Assembly (NCBI GenBank): GCA_018056725.1
Contig: JAGPFF010000010.1
Span: 1-60,095 of the forward strand
Reading direction: 5' to 3'
DNA from: Anaerolineaceae bacterium
GTDB taxonomy: Bacteria > Chloroflexota > Anaerolineae > Anaerolineales > Anaerolineaceae
Length of the DNA: 60,095 nucleotides
Shown: piece by piece, positions 33,229-42,042 of the stretch
How the letters are laid out: each line of letters starts with the position of its first letter
Position numbering within the stretch: the first letter of the stretch is position 1
Notes under the pieces: model-generated
The model's input: only the letters and a program-made list of their open reading frames with translations
Databases searched by the model: none
Told to the model about the DNA's origin: nothing
Translations under genes and position numbers: made by a program

Positions 33229-34395
33229 ATGACCGCAACAGTTTATTATGGTTCCCCGCGTCAGGCACGCCTGGAAGCCAGTGAAAGCCTGCCGGCGAAA
33301 CTCGACTTGATTCTCGATGCACTCCATTTACGCGATCGAGTGAAGGGAGAATCCGTTTGCCTGAAATTACACGTAGGCAATCATCTTGGTTATTCCACGG
33401 TTCATCCCGTTTTTGTACGCAAAGTGGTGAACGCGATCAAAGACGGAGGCGGGGAGCCTTTTATTGTGGACGTCGATTGGGACGTGGCTGGTTGTGAAAG
33501 CCGTGGTTACACCGCCGAGGTTTTGGGCTGCCCGGTATACCCAAGCGCGGGGATTGGGGAAAAGTACTGGTATTCCCACGAATGGGAGTACAAGAATTTG
33601 AAAACCTGGAAAGTCGCCGGTCTGGTGGAAGATGCCAGCTTTTTAGTTAATTTTGCCCATGTCAAAGGGCACCCTGCCACCAGCGTTGGAGCAGCTTTTA
33701 AGAATATCGGCTTGGGTTGTATGATTGGTGAAACACGAAGCCAAATGCATGACACCAACCATTTTGACCGCTACTGGTTCAAGGAATTATGTCCGGATAA
33801 AAGTGTGATGGCGCAGATTGTTGATTCCTGTCCCTTTGGGGCAATCGTGACCGACAAATATGACGCTGAGGAATTGCATGTCCACTTTGAACCCTGCAAC
33901 CAGTGTGGGCGGTGCCTTAAAGTAGCTCCTCCCGGAAGCCTGTTAATCCAACCGGTCAATTTTCATTCTTTTATGGAAGCCATTGCCATTTCCACGGCAA
34001 TTACTCTTTCCACCTTTGCGCCCGAGAAAAGAACTCATCTGGCACTGGCGACCCATATGACCCCGATGTGTGATTGCTTTGGATTCACTACCATGCCCGT
34101 TACCCGGGATGCCGGCATTTTTGGTTCGGATGACATTGTCGCGCTGGAGACGGCTGTGCTGGATGCTACTGCCCGAAATCCATTAATCCCTGAAAATCTG
34201 CCGACCTGTATGGAAGTTCAAACCGATGCCGGTCATCCCTTCTCACAAATGCACGGCAAATATAAGGATCCATACGTGGTCGCTCGATATGGTGAAATGT
34301 TGGGTCTGGGAAGCCATGACTATGAGTTGTTGGATGTGTTACCCGTAGAGGATATCAGCCCTCAGGCAAAGGGATATTACATTTCCGCCCGGTGA
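33229..34395 (+). CDS. DUF362-domain iron-sulfur protein
   Basis: A 388-residue cytoplasmic protein of the DUF362 family. The N-terminal two-thirds has the family pattern VCLKLHVGNHLGYSTVHPVFVRKVV, VNFAHVKGHPATSVGAAFKNIGLG. A Cys region follows with CPFGAI and CNQCGRC in the reverse of the normal ferredoxin order and with the last Cys-Pro of the second motif replaced by APP, so a complete 2x[4Fe-4S] ferredoxin is not present. A further MCDCFG cluster lies at about 285. Function is unknown. AAGAGGAAAA precedes the ATG. It is monocistronic. Confidence 0.82.
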   Translation: MTATVYYGSPRQARLEASESLPAKLDLILDALHLRDRVKGESVCLKLHVGNHLGYSTVHPVFVRKVVNAIKDGGGEPFIVDVDWDVAGCESRGYTAEVLGCPVYPSAGIGEKYWYSHEWEYKNLKTWKVAGLVEDASFLVNFAHVKGHPATSVGAAFKNIGLGCMIGETRSQMHDTNHFDRYWFKELCPDKSVMAQIVDSCPFGAIVTDKYDAEELHVHFEPCNQCGRCLKVAPPGSLLIQPVNFHSFMEAIAISTAITLSTFAPEKRTHLALATHMTPMCDCFGFTTMPVTRDAGIFGSDDIVALETAVLDATARNPLIPENLPTCMEVQTDAGHPFSQMHGKYKDPYVVARYGEMLGLGSHDYELLDVLPVEDISPQAKGYYISAR

Positions 34396-34444
34396 GACTG
34401 GAAAAAGAATCCATATCGGGGTAGGCTTCCGACACAAGGAAATC

Positions 34445-34642
34445 TTATGTCATTGCAGCAGTCTCTTGTTCGATCAGAAGAGCTTGTTGAAGTTTCATTA
34501 AGACTTCTTTTTTCTGTTTTAACATTTCCTTGTAATCGAGACTGTCCGTGCCTGTAATTTCAACTCTGAGATCCGAGATGCAGGTTTCCAGCAATTCAAC
34601 CAGAATAGCCCTTTCATTTTCATTCAGTTGTAACTGGATCAT
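34445..34642 (-). CDS. 65-residue helical protein of unknown function
   Basis: From ATG 34642 with a strong AAAGGAGG before it. An in-frame ORF to 34705 would include the leader hairpin and is rejected. The product is about 65 residues, begins with LNENERAILVELLETCISDLRVEI and continues with KEMLKQKKEVLMKLQQAL, two amphipathic helices that could pair as a coiled coil or dimer. No membrane segment. It has its own promoter flanked by an inverted repeat and a hairpin with four T residues immediately before the ribosome binding site, so it is probably tightly controlled. Confidence 0.72.
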   Translation of the reverse strand: MIQLQLNENERAILVELLETCISDLRVEITGTDSLDYKEMLKQKKEVLMKLQQALLIEQETAAMT

Positions 34643-34660
34643 TTCTCCTCCTTTCCCGGT

Positions 34661-34694
34661 AAAACACACGCTGTCTTCGAGTGGACAGCGTGTG
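34661..34694 (-). terminator. Leader hairpin with T tract before the 65-aa gene
   Basis: An 11-bp perfect stem (34665-34675 with 34684-34694, 8-base loop) followed on the minus strand by TTTT, about 12 bases before the Shine-Dalgarno of the 65-aa gene. It could act as an attenuator or as a stabilising 5' hairpin. Confidence 0.6.
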
Positions 34695-34746
34695 GATGGA
34701 TTCACAGAGAAAAATTGAAAAGCCGTCAGTGATTAATTTTGCTTCA

Positions 34747-34789
34747 CTTTAAGTATAGAAAGATGCCTTCCTAAAGTCAATACTTAAAG
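34747..34789 (-). promoter_or_regulatory. Sigma-70 promoter flanked by a perfect inverted repeat
   Basis: On the minus strand TTGACT (34775-34780) and TATACT (34752-34757) are 17 bases apart. A 10-bp inverted repeat, CTTTAAGTAT (34747-34756) and its complement (34780-34789), brackets the promoter, each half touching one of the boxes. This is the geometry of an operator for a dimeric regulator. Confidence 0.75.
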
Positions 34790-34862
34790 GATTCTATGTG
34801 AAGCTTTTGAGCCATGCATCATCACAGCAGGTTAGTATCGGGGCGAAGGGATTCAATGAGCT

Positions 34863-35633
34863 TTATTTAACAGCCGTGAGGATAAGATTGCCGCTTGTTT
34901 CCGCTGAAAATTCCTCTCCCTCCATGCTGCCAAAGCTTTTAATTTGCTTGAATCCAGCCCTGGTGAGCTGCCGCTTGAGAGGGTCATGGAGCTGAGGACT
35001 CAGGAGGGTGCTCACTACACGGGCGTGCCAGCCTGAGTCGCCACGTCGCTTGAGGGTGACAATATTGAATCGGATCAGACCTCCGGGGAGAAAGTCGTAA
35101 AACCGCTGGAAGATCCATTCACTTTTTTCCGCCAGGTGGGTTTGCGGTTCCATCCATCGCAGCTGAGAGCGCATGACGCTGTCGAAGTTTCGGTTTTGGA
35201 TCAACAACATTCCCCCTGGACGAAGAACTGTGGCGAAATCAACCAGAGCGTTTGCAAGGGCTTTATCCGTGATCAGATGCGGGAGAGAATTGCCCAGACA
35301 AAGCAGCAAATCAAATTTTTCGGCTCCAAAGGATTGCCGTAAATCACCCAGCCCAACCGTTTCAAAGTGGACATTGACTCCTGCATGCCGGGCATTCTCA
35401 ACGCCTTTCTCCACCATTTGTGGGAACAGGTCAGCGGCACTGACTCGATGCCCTTCTTTTGCCAATGTGACGGCATGCATCCCGGTACCACAGGCGGTAT
35501 CGAGAATATCGAGGGTCTGACCGTGTGAAGGTGCCAGGCTGTGAATCAGACTTTCAATAAATGGCATCTCATAAGCCAGGCGTTCTTCCCAGTTTACAAA
35601 TCGGTCATAATCAACGGAAAAAGTATCGTACAT
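34863..35633 (-). CDS. Class I SAM-dependent methyltransferase
   Basis: A 256-residue methyltransferase with the SAM-binding LDTACGTGMHAV (motif I), AADLFPQMV (motif II), LLLCLGNSLPHL (motif IV region) and LRPGGMLLIQNRNFD. The fold and the FDLLLCLGNSLPHL signature resemble glycine/sarcosine and related small-molecule N-methyltransferases, but the substrate is not determined. GAGGAAA precedes the ATG. It is monocistronic and divergent from the DUF998 gene. Confidence 0.88.
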   Translation of the reverse strand: MYDTFSVDYDRFVNWEERLAYEMPFIESLIHSLAPSHGQTLDILDTACGTGMHAVTLAKEGHRVSAADLFPQMVEKGVENARHAGVNVHFETVGLGDLRQSFGAEKFDLLLCLGNSLPHLITDKALANALVDFATVLRPGGMLLIQNRNFDSVMRSQLRWMEPQTHLAEKSEWIFQRFYDFLPGGLIRFNIVTLKRRGDSGWHARVVSTLLSPQLHDPLKRQLTRAGFKQIKSFGSMEGEEFSAETSGNLILTAVK

Positions 35634-35744
35634 AATTTCCTCTATAATTGGTTCAAAGACGGTTTTTCTGATCCGGATCTTAATTGTCCATATACAATAT
35701 CATAAAAATAAGAACCTGGTATAAAAAACCAGCTTTCAAAAGAG

Positions 35745-35750
35745 TAGAAT
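35745..35750 (+). promoter_or_regulatory. -10 element of a leaderless transcript
   Basis: TAGAAT, six bases before ATG 35757, with no -35 box at 17 bases and no Shine-Dalgarno. Confidence 0.55.
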
Positions 35751-35756
35751 GGAACC

Positions 35757-36416
35757 ATGAAATGGATACTTGAGGTTTATCCCGTTTTAGGGTGGATGGG
35801 AAGTCTGATCATCCTGCTGGGTAGCTGGATCACCGCAACCGCCTACCGCGGTAAGCATGGGGAGCGATATTCGATCACGCACTATTTTGTATCGGAGCTG
35901 GGCGAGGTGGGGGTATCCAGGCTGGCATGGTTGTTTAACGGCAGTCTGATTATCGGGAGTGCCCTCTTTCTGGTCATGATGCCTGGCGTAGGGTTTCGCC
36001 TGGTGAACGTGTGGGGGTATCTGGGCACGGCAGCAGGCATGGTGGCTTCGGCTGCCAGTCTTTTGGTGGGGGTTTTTCCGATGAACCGGATAAAGCCTCA
36101 TACTGCCGCGGCAATGACTTACTTTCGGTTTGGAATGGCTACGGTAATGCTCTTTAGCATCGCCATCCTAACACAGCCCGCTGATGACCGGGGAATTCCC
36201 ACCGCGGTTGTGGGTGCCGGTGTGGCAGCATTTGGCGCTTACGCTGCTTTTCTCGTCCATACCGGGCGCATGGAAAAGAAACAAGCCACCCACTCATTGG
36301 ATACCACCGATGTGCATGAGCGCCCATCCTTCTGGTGGACTCCGTTTCTGGAGTGGCTGGTTGTCATTCTGACCATTCTATGGTTTCTGGCGCTCTGTAC
36401 AGGGCAATCGGGTTGA
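35757..36416 (+). CDS. DUF998-like membrane protein
   Basis: A 219-residue membrane protein with six predicted segments. The N-terminal segment leads to GKHGERYSITHYFVSELGEVGVS, the DUF998-type Y-S-x-x-x-(H/N)-Y-x-S-E-L pattern, and GVFPMNRIKPHTAAAMTYF follows a later helix. Role unknown. It probably begins as a leaderless message. Confidence 0.78.
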   Translation: MKWILEVYPVLGWMGSLIILLGSWITATAYRGKHGERYSITHYFVSELGEVGVSRLAWLFNGSLIIGSALFLVMMPGVGFRLVNVWGYLGTAAGMVASAASLLVGVFPMNRIKPHTAAAMTYFRFGMATVMLFSIAILTQPADDRGIPTAVVGAGVAAFGAYAAFLVHTGRMEKKQATHSLDTTDVHERPSFWWTPFLEWLVVILTILWFLALCTGQSG

Positions 36417-36563
36417 CTGACCAGCTCCGATTGAGAGGTTCAATAATTAAATAAGTCGAAGGCGTGAAGACCACAACGCGAGTTCCGGATATCCCGCATG
36501 AATCAGGTAAGCCAATGGATTGGGGAAAACACCCGGAAGAACATTGTTAGTAAGAGAGATGAA

Positions 36564-36586
36564 TAAAAAAACCCCCTTCGAGGGGG
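36564..36586 (-). terminator. Intrinsic terminator of the tRNA-Ser pair
   Basis: CCCCCT/AGGGGG hairpin followed on the minus strand by seven T residues, eight bases after the encoded CCA of tRNA-Ser(GCT). The other side also has a short T run, so it may work in both directions. Confidence 0.9.
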
Positions 36587-36593
36587 ATTTTTA

Positions 36594-36686
36594 TGGCGGG
36601 GAGGGGGGGATTCGAACCCCCGGTCGAGTTTAAAGCCCGACAATCACTTAGCAGGCGATCCCGTTCAGCCACTCCGGCACCTCCCC
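36594..36686 (-). tRNA. tRNA-Ser(GCT)
   Basis: Class II tRNA of 93 bases including an encoded CCA. Acceptor GGGGAGG pairs with CCTCCCC, the anticodon GCT lies in CCTGCTAAG, and a long variable arm and a GGTTCGAATCC T-arm follow. It is second in a pair with tRNA-Ser(TGA), 30 bases downstream of it. Confidence 0.95.
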
Positions 36687-36716
36687 GAATCTTCAGTTGT
36701 TGCCCGTGGTATTGAA

Positions 36717-36804
36717 TGGCGGAGGGAGAGGGATTCGAACCCACGTTGGCTTTCACCAAACCTGTTTTCAAGACAGGCGCCTTAAACCACTCGGCCATCC
36801 CTCC
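36717..36804 (-). tRNA. tRNA-Ser(TGA)
   Basis: Class II tRNA of 88 bases with encoded CCA. Acceptor GGAGGGA/TCCCTCC, anticodon stem CCTGT/ACAGG with TGA in the loop, long variable arm, and T-arm GGGTTCGAATCCC. Confidence 0.95.
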
Positions 36805-36861
36805 ATTTTTAGCAGGGCGGTGTCATTTTATCATGAGTGGCATAGGCGGGCAAGGAAGGAG

Positions 36862-37476
36862 TTAATTTCGCCCGGTGAGTGGGGAATAAAAAGTGACTTC
36901 TGAACCGCTATCACGCGCGTAGGTACCTTCAGGCAGGCGCAACAGGCGCCATGCTACCAGCCAGTCTCCGGCAGCGCCGGAAGCGTTGAAAATCACGAAC
37001 AGCAAGAGCAAGAACCGCACATATGGGTTTACCACCGGCAGGAGGATTAATCCCAGCAGAGTGATCCCCACCAGTGGCAGAAGAGTGGCGATCAGGAAAG
37101 GGGTACGGGGCAGGTACCAGTCACCGGGGCTGGCGGAAGCATAGTACCACTTGAACTCAAAACGCGGAACTTCATGAGTGATCCCCCAGAAAACCAGACC
37201 ATGAAGCCCTTCATGCACAATAAGCATGATGACGGTCACCAGCAGGATACCCGCCAGCGTGGAGAGGACATTGGCGCCGGTAGCCAGAGTTAATGAGCCC
37301 GAATCCCGGAAAAGGAAGAGGATCAAAAAGGCGAGGAGGAAGGTGAAAACGGGCAGCACAATGCTCCACACCAGCATTGGAAGTAAATCCTTTGACACGC
37401 GGATGGATACTCCTCCGGACAACTGGTACTCCGGAGGAAGCGTTTTGAGGGGTTTGTCGCGCAAGTGTGCAGCCAT
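36862..37476 (-). CDS. DUF3267-type putative membrane zinc protease
   Basis: A 204-residue membrane protein with about five segments. HEGLHG (HExxH) sits in a hydrophobic segment after IVH, and the C-terminal N-A-S-G-A-A-G-D-W-L-V-A-W is the second conserved block of DUF3267 (putative zincin) proteins, whose Asn and Asp may complete the zinc site. Substrate unknown. It diverges from the CitE-like gene; a TAAAAT lies eight bases before the ATG, so the message may have almost no leader. Confidence 0.82.
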   Translation of the reverse strand: MAAHLRDKPLKTLPPEYQLSGGVSIRVSKDLLPMLVWSIVLPVFTFLLAFLILFLFRDSGSLTLATGANVLSTLAGILLVTVIMLIVHEGLHGLVFWGITHEVPRFEFKWYYASASPGDWYLPRTPFLIATLLPLVGITLLGLILLPVVNPYVRFLLLLFVIFNASGAAGDWLVAWRLLRLPEGTYARDSGSEVTFYSPLTGRN

Positions 37477-37477
37477 G

Positions 37478-37483
37478 TATAAT
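37478..37483 (+). promoter_or_regulatory. -10 element of the CitE-like gene
   Basis: TATAAT on the plus strand, 38 bases before the ATG at 37522, in the gap to the divergent DUF3267 gene. No clear -35 box. Confidence 0.5.
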
Positions 37484-37521
37484 CATTTTATCGCATCCAA
37501 ATGGTTCAATGGAGGAGAATA

Positions 37522-38418
37522 ATGGCGGAATCCGGGTTGAGAGCGAGGCGGGCACTGATGTATGTGCCGGGAAGTGAGGAGCATAAACTCGAAAAAGCAG
37601 CCAGCCTGGGGATAGATGGGGTGATCCTGGATTTGGAAGATGGGGTGGCATTCAACCGCAAAGATGAAGCTCGAAGCATCATCAGACAGGCATTGGAAAG
37701 CATCAACTACGGTCGGACGGAGCGTTTGGTACGCATTAATCCCATTTCTAGCGGGCGGGCGGAAGCTGATCTGCGAGCAGTAGTACCCGGTAGACCAGAT
37801 GGGATTGTGATCCCCAAAGCGGATAGCGCCCAAATTGTGCGCAGCGTGGCTGACATCCTAACGCAGATTGAAAGAGAACATCATTGGCAGGAAGGCGAAA
37901 TTGCCCTTGCGCTGTTGATCGAAACCGCCACCGCCTTTGTTCACCTGACGGAGATTTGCCAGGCGAGTCCGCGGACGCAGGCTCTGATTTTTGGCGCTGA
38001 AGATCTCTGCGCAGATACCGGTATCCTCCGCACGGATGAGGCGCGAGAATTGTTATATGCGCGTAGCGCTCTGGTGATGAATGCTGCAGCTTTTGGTCTG
38101 CAGGCGATTGATATGGTTCAGATTCACTATCGCGACAATGATCTACTGGAAAAGGAATGCCAGGAGGCTTTGCAACTGGGCTTTAGTGGGAAAACAGTGG
38201 TTCACCCTGCTCAGATTGGGACGGTGCAGCGCATTTTTACCCCGGATGAAAACCAGGTAGCCTATGCCCGCCGGGTAGTGGAAGGGGCTAAGGAAGCCCA
38301 GAACTCGGGGAGAGGGGTTTTCACCCTTGATGGGAAGCTGGTGGATTTGCCGGTGGTCAAGCGGGCGGAAAGCATTCTGGCACGGGCACGGGCTGCGGGG
38401 ATAGCGATCCCGGATTAA
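37522..38418 (+). CDS. HpcH/HpaI aldolase/citrate lyase beta-subunit family protein (CitE-like)
   Basis: A 298-residue TIM-barrel lyase. Signatures: RRALMYVPGSEEHKLEKA, DGVILDLEDGVAFNRKDEAR, RINPISSGRAEADL, LLIETATAF (Glu ligand) and FGAEDLCADTG (Asp ligand), then GKTVVHPAQI. The family includes CitE, malyl-CoA and methylmalyl-CoA lyases and hydroxymethylglutaryl-type aldolases. Without citD/citF neighbours a stand-alone CoA-thioester lyase is more likely than citrate lyase. ATG 37522 follows GGAGGAG; the frame start at 37501 lies before that site. Confidence 0.88.
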   Translation: MAESGLRARRALMYVPGSEEHKLEKAASLGIDGVILDLEDGVAFNRKDEARSIIRQALESINYGRTERLVRINPISSGRAEADLRAVVPGRPDGIVIPKADSAQIVRSVADILTQIEREHHWQEGEIALALLIETATAFVHLTEICQASPRTQALIFGAEDLCADTGILRTDEARELLYARSALVMNAAAFGLQAIDMVQIHYRDNDLLEKECQEALQLGFSGKTVVHPAQIGTVQRIFTPDENQVAYARRVVEGAKEAQNSGRGVFTLDGKLVDLPVVKRAESILARARAAGIAIPD

Positions 38419-38504
38419 GTAAAGTGAGTTGGCATCAAAGCGCCATCCGGGCTGATCGGGAGGTTTCAGCAGCAGCGAGTACCGGTTTATCTTTTCGTGC
38501 CGTG

Positions 38505-40421
38505 CTAGTCCTCTTTATACGGAAGAACCTGAATCCTTTTCGGTCGGGCACCGTGCACTTCAAAGAGATAGGCAAGACGACCGAAATGTACCAGGTCACC
38601 ATGTTCCAGGCGCACCCCTCGGGTTGAAACGGGCGCATAGTTGACCCAGGTGCCCGTGGTCGATCCGGCATCGGCGATATGGAACTCACCGTCCGCATCC
38701 CGGAAAATTCGTCCGTGGCGCGGGCTGATTGAGGGATGAGTGAGGACATAATCCGCCTTCTTGGGATCGGAGCCGATGATGATCTCTTCATTTCCAAGAG
38801 GGATTTCCACCAGATAACTCACTTCAGGGGGTGAGGCGGAGCGTTTTTGCAACAGGCGGGCAGGGGTGAGACCGATTCCGCGAATTGTCGGCCATTTTAC
38901 GCTTTCCACTTTGCGAACTGGAGCCAGCGTATAATCTCCTTCAATTGGAACAGGTTGGAGAAGCGGGTCCACCGGTTGGCGGGACGGGCGTTTCTTTACT
39001 CTTCGCTGGATTCTGCGGATTAAGACGATCAACGCAGTGACTAGCACCAGCAGCAGGATCACAACTGCCACAATATTCCCCGCAGTCAGGTTTTGAGTCA
39101 GCCGCTCCCACAAAGTCAGCTTGAGCTCCTCAACATTCACCTGAACCGGGATTTGGATGGTTCGACCTTTTAATCCGGCGATATCCTCAATGGTTACCTG
39201 CAGGGAATGAGTGCCAGATGTTGTGATGGATGTCAGATCCCAGGTGAAAGTGGTAAAGGGAGCACTGTTATTTTCATCCATCAGTTTGCCATCCACAAAC
39301 AACCGGCTGGCAGTCAGATCGCGCTCAAGACCATCCGGGAATTCAACCAAAATCTCCACCTGGATACTCGAGGGAGTGAGCACGGAATCACTTTTCTTTT
39401 TGGTTTCCGTCCAGGTGCGCGAGATTTCAACCGGTGGGGCAAGGAAAATGGGATTGGGTGGCAGCACGTTCAGGGTGAAAGATACCGGGGTGGAATCCAG
39501 GCTTACCTCACCGCGTTTGAGATGAAGCACAAGCGAGTAATCACCGCTCACGTTTGCCTTGGTTTGATAAGAAAGCTGATAGAGGTAGGAGAAAGGATCG
39601 AGCCAGACGGAAAGGTCGGGTAATTCTTCAGAACCGGAAAAGAGAGCGTATCGCCCCCCCGTGCTTTCAGCATATTGTTGCAGGCGCAGGGCGCCTTCGG
39701 TTCCGTTATAGTCCTGTGGACCGATCAGCCAGATCATCACGCGGACACCGTTTTCCCGGGCGCGGGTGAGGAGGTCCTCCATGCCGGTGAATTGGGTGTC
39801 GGTAGGCATGGGGGTGACAAAAAGAATGACGCTGGTTTTTTGGTTCTCCGGGTTCTCTACCAGAGCCGCATCAATTGCAGTGGAGAGGCTAGCCATGCCA
39901 GGGGTGGCAGCGCGCAGATCAGGTTGGTAGGCTTCGAGAGCGCTTTTCCAGCTGGCAGGATCAGTGGCGATGAGGGGCAGCGGACCCTGGTTGGCGATGA
40001 GGGAGAATTCGTTTGAGGTTTCTTCGGCGTTTTTGGCAATCCAGTTAAATAAGGCGGTTTTTATCCGGTCAAAGCGCGATACGCCGGAATAGCGATTAGC
40101 CAGGGTTGGACCCTCGTTGACCGCCACAATGAACCGCACACCGGTATTAATCATCTCCAATGAATAATCGGTGATGACGGCATTATTCTCTTCCACACGC
40201 AATTCAGCCGGGCGAATTTCCTTAATGAAATTTCCCTCCGGGTCAATTGCCCGAAAGGTGGTGGTAAGCTCAGGATACGCCGTGAGATCGGGCGGTGCAA
40301 CCGTGATCTCTCCACTGGATTGAGCAGCCACGGGGATGGGATTCAGAATGGCGGTGACGATCAATAACGAAACGATCAGCAACCGCCAAACTTGTTCGTA
40401 GCGAACCAGGGGATTTTTCAT
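38505..40421 (-). CDS. VWA-FHA transmembrane protein
   Basis: A 638-residue protein built in three parts. A signal peptide (1-34) leads to an extracytoplasmic region: a VWA-like domain from about residue 90 to 275, then beta-sandwich segments. One membrane helix lies at about 445-468 (IVAVVILLLVLVTALIVLIRR), followed by a basic stretch. The cytoplasmic C-terminus is an FHA domain (about 545-625) with GSDPKKADYVL, HPSISPRHGRI and STTGTWVN, the residues that bind phosphothreonine. The design suggests an envelope sensor or scaffold that reports to a Ser/Thr kinase, but none lies in this window. TACAAT lies seven bases before the ATG. Confidence 0.85.
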   Translation of the reverse strand: MKNPLVRYEQVWRLLIVSLLIVTAILNPIPVAAQSSGEITVAPPDLTAYPELTTTFRAIDPEGNFIKEIRPAELRVEENNAVITDYSLEMINTGVRFIVAVNEGPTLANRYSGVSRFDRIKTALFNWIAKNAEETSNEFSLIANQGPLPLIATDPASWKSALEAYQPDLRAATPGMASLSTAIDAALVENPENQKTSVILFVTPMPTDTQFTGMEDLLTRARENGVRVMIWLIGPQDYNGTEGALRLQQYAESTGGRYALFSGSEELPDLSVWLDPFSYLYQLSYQTKANVSGDYSLVLHLKRGEVSLDSTPVSFTLNVLPPNPIFLAPPVEISRTWTETKKKSDSVLTPSSIQVEILVEFPDGLERDLTASRLFVDGKLMDENNSAPFTTFTWDLTSITTSGTHSLQVTIEDIAGLKGRTIQIPVQVNVEELKLTLWERLTQNLTAGNIVAVVILLLVLVTALIVLIRRIQRRVKKRPSRQPVDPLLQPVPIEGDYTLAPVRKVESVKWPTIRGIGLTPARLLQKRSASPPEVSYLVEIPLGNEEIIIGSDPKKADYVLTHPSISPRHGRIFRDADGEFHIADAGSTTGTWVNYAPVSTRGVRLEHGDLVHFGRLAYLFEVHGARPKRIQVLPYKED

Positions 40422-40428
40422 TATTTAA

Positions 40429-40434
40429 ATTGTA
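40429..40434 (-). promoter_or_regulatory. -10 element of the VWA-FHA gene, probably leaderless
   Basis: TACAAT on the minus strand, seven bases before ATG 40421; no Shine-Dalgarno is present between them. Confidence 0.5.
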
Positions 40435-40472
40435 AGCCAAAACAGCCGGTTTTTACGGAACGGTGCATAGAC

Positions 40473-42029
40473 TCATTCCCATTCGATTGTGGCAGGTGGT
40501 TTGGAGGTAATGTCGTAGACCACACGATTGATGCCCGTCACTTCGTTTACGATCCGGTTGGCAACCCTTCCCAGTAGTTCCGCCGGGAGCTGTGCCCAGT
40601 CTGCTGTCATGAAATCCTCCGAGGTGACTGCCCGCAGCACAATCGTCTCATGATACGTGCGCTGGTCTCCCATGACGCCCACCGAGCGCACAGGAAGAAG
40701 TGCGGCAAAGGCTTGCGCCAGTGAGGGATTGCCGGGGAGAGGTTTGCGGTTGATGAGCCCCGCCTGTTCCAGCTCGCCAGTAAAAATGGCATCCGCCTGC
40801 TGCAGGCGTTGCACCCGTTCAGGGGTCACTTCGCCCAGGCAGCGCACGGCTAACCCTGGACCTGGAAACGGCTGCCGCCAGAGGAGATCAGAAGGGATAC
40901 CCATTGTTTCACCAATGAGGCGGACTTCATCTTTGAAGAGAAACCGCAGCGGCTCGATCAGTTTGAAGGGCATTTTTTCCGGCAGCCCTCCCACGTTGTG
41001 GTGCGATTTAATGCGCTGCGCCTGGCTGCGGTCAGGGGCGGAGGATTCCACCACGTCAGGGTAAATGGTGCCCTGCACTAAAAAGGTAGGGGTTCCAAGG
41101 CGGGTGGCTTCTTTCTCAAACGTTTCAATGAATTTTGCGCCAACGATATGCCGTTTTTCTTCTGGTTCGGTCACCCCTTGCAGGGCAGAGAAGAAGGATT
41201 CGGCGGCATTGACGCGGGTGAGGGAGAATCCTGGCTGCTTTCGCAAGGTCGTTTCTACCAGATCAGCTTCACCCAGGCGCAGCAGCCCGGTATCCACAAA
41301 AACGGCGCGTAACTGGCTGCCAATGGCACGATGGGTCAGGATTGTGGCGACAGTGGAGTCCACTCCGCCGCTCACAGCGGAAATCACCCGGGCATCGCCC
41401 GCCTGATTCTGAATGGCTGTGATTGCCTGCGAGATGATATTCTCCGGCGTCCAGTTTGGTTGCGTGCCACAGATCTCCAGCACGAACTGCCGTAAGATCA
41501 GCATTCCGCCGGGAGTATGGCGAACCTCAGGGTGAAACTGCAGACCATAGAGATGCTTTTCGGGATGGGCGATGGCTGCCAGTGGACTGTTGTTTGAGGT
41601 GGCAATGCAGATGAAACCAGGCGGGAGCGATTCAACCCGATCGCCATGAGACATCCAAACTGCTTGAGAACCGGCGGGGAGCAATGGGTTTTCGGCGCAA
41701 GTTTCAACTTCAGCCAGACCGTACTCCCGCTGCGGAGCAGAGGTTACCACACCGCCCAGAGAATGAGCGAGCAATTGCATGCCATAACAAATCCCCAGTA
41801 CCGGCAGCCCGCTCTCAAGAATGTAAGGAGGCAGACTGGGCGCGGCTTCTTCATATACTGAAGAAGGACCTCCGGAAAGGATAAAACCCGCTGGTTGAAA
41901 GCGCCGAAGTGTTTCCGCGTCAATATTCCAGGGGAAAAGCTCACAATAGACCTGCAACTCACGTACCCGGCGGGCAATGAGCTGGGTATATTGGGATCCG
42001 TAATCCAGTATTGCGATTGAGCTGCCCAT
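40473..42029 (-). CDS. guaA: GMP synthase (glutamine-hydrolysing)
   Basis: A 518-residue enzyme converting XMP to GMP with glutamine and ATP. The N-terminal glutamine amidotransferase shows ILDYGSQYTQLIARRVRE, SGGPSSVYEE, GICYGMQ (nucleophile Cys) and FHPEV. The ATP-pyrophosphatase shows AVSGGVDSTVA, and the C-terminal dimerisation part GVMGDQRTYH and the ending PPATIEWE. ATG 42029 gives the family's normal start; the longer frame to 42110 overlaps xpt. It follows xpt by 13 bases, forming a purine-salvage/guanine operon. Confidence 0.97.
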   Translation of the reverse strand: MGSSIAILDYGSQYTQLIARRVRELQVYCELFPWNIDAETLRRFQPAGFILSGGPSSVYEEAAPSLPPYILESGLPVLGICYGMQLLAHSLGGVVTSAPQREYGLAEVETCAENPLLPAGSQAVWMSHGDRVESLPPGFICIATSNNSPLAAIAHPEKHLYGLQFHPEVRHTPGGMLILRQFVLEICGTQPNWTPENIISQAITAIQNQAGDARVISAVSGGVDSTVATILTHRAIGSQLRAVFVDTGLLRLGEADLVETTLRKQPGFSLTRVNAAESFFSALQGVTEPEEKRHIVGAKFIETFEKEATRLGTPTFLVQGTIYPDVVESSAPDRSQAQRIKSHHNVGGLPEKMPFKLIEPLRFLFKDEVRLIGETMGIPSDLLWRQPFPGPGLAVRCLGEVTPERVQRLQQADAIFTGELEQAGLINRKPLPGNPSLAQAFAALLPVRSVGVMGDQRTYHETIVLRAVTSEDFMTADWAQLPAELLGRVANRIVNEVTGINRVVYDITSKPPATIEWE

Positions 42030-42042
42030 AACCCGATGACCT

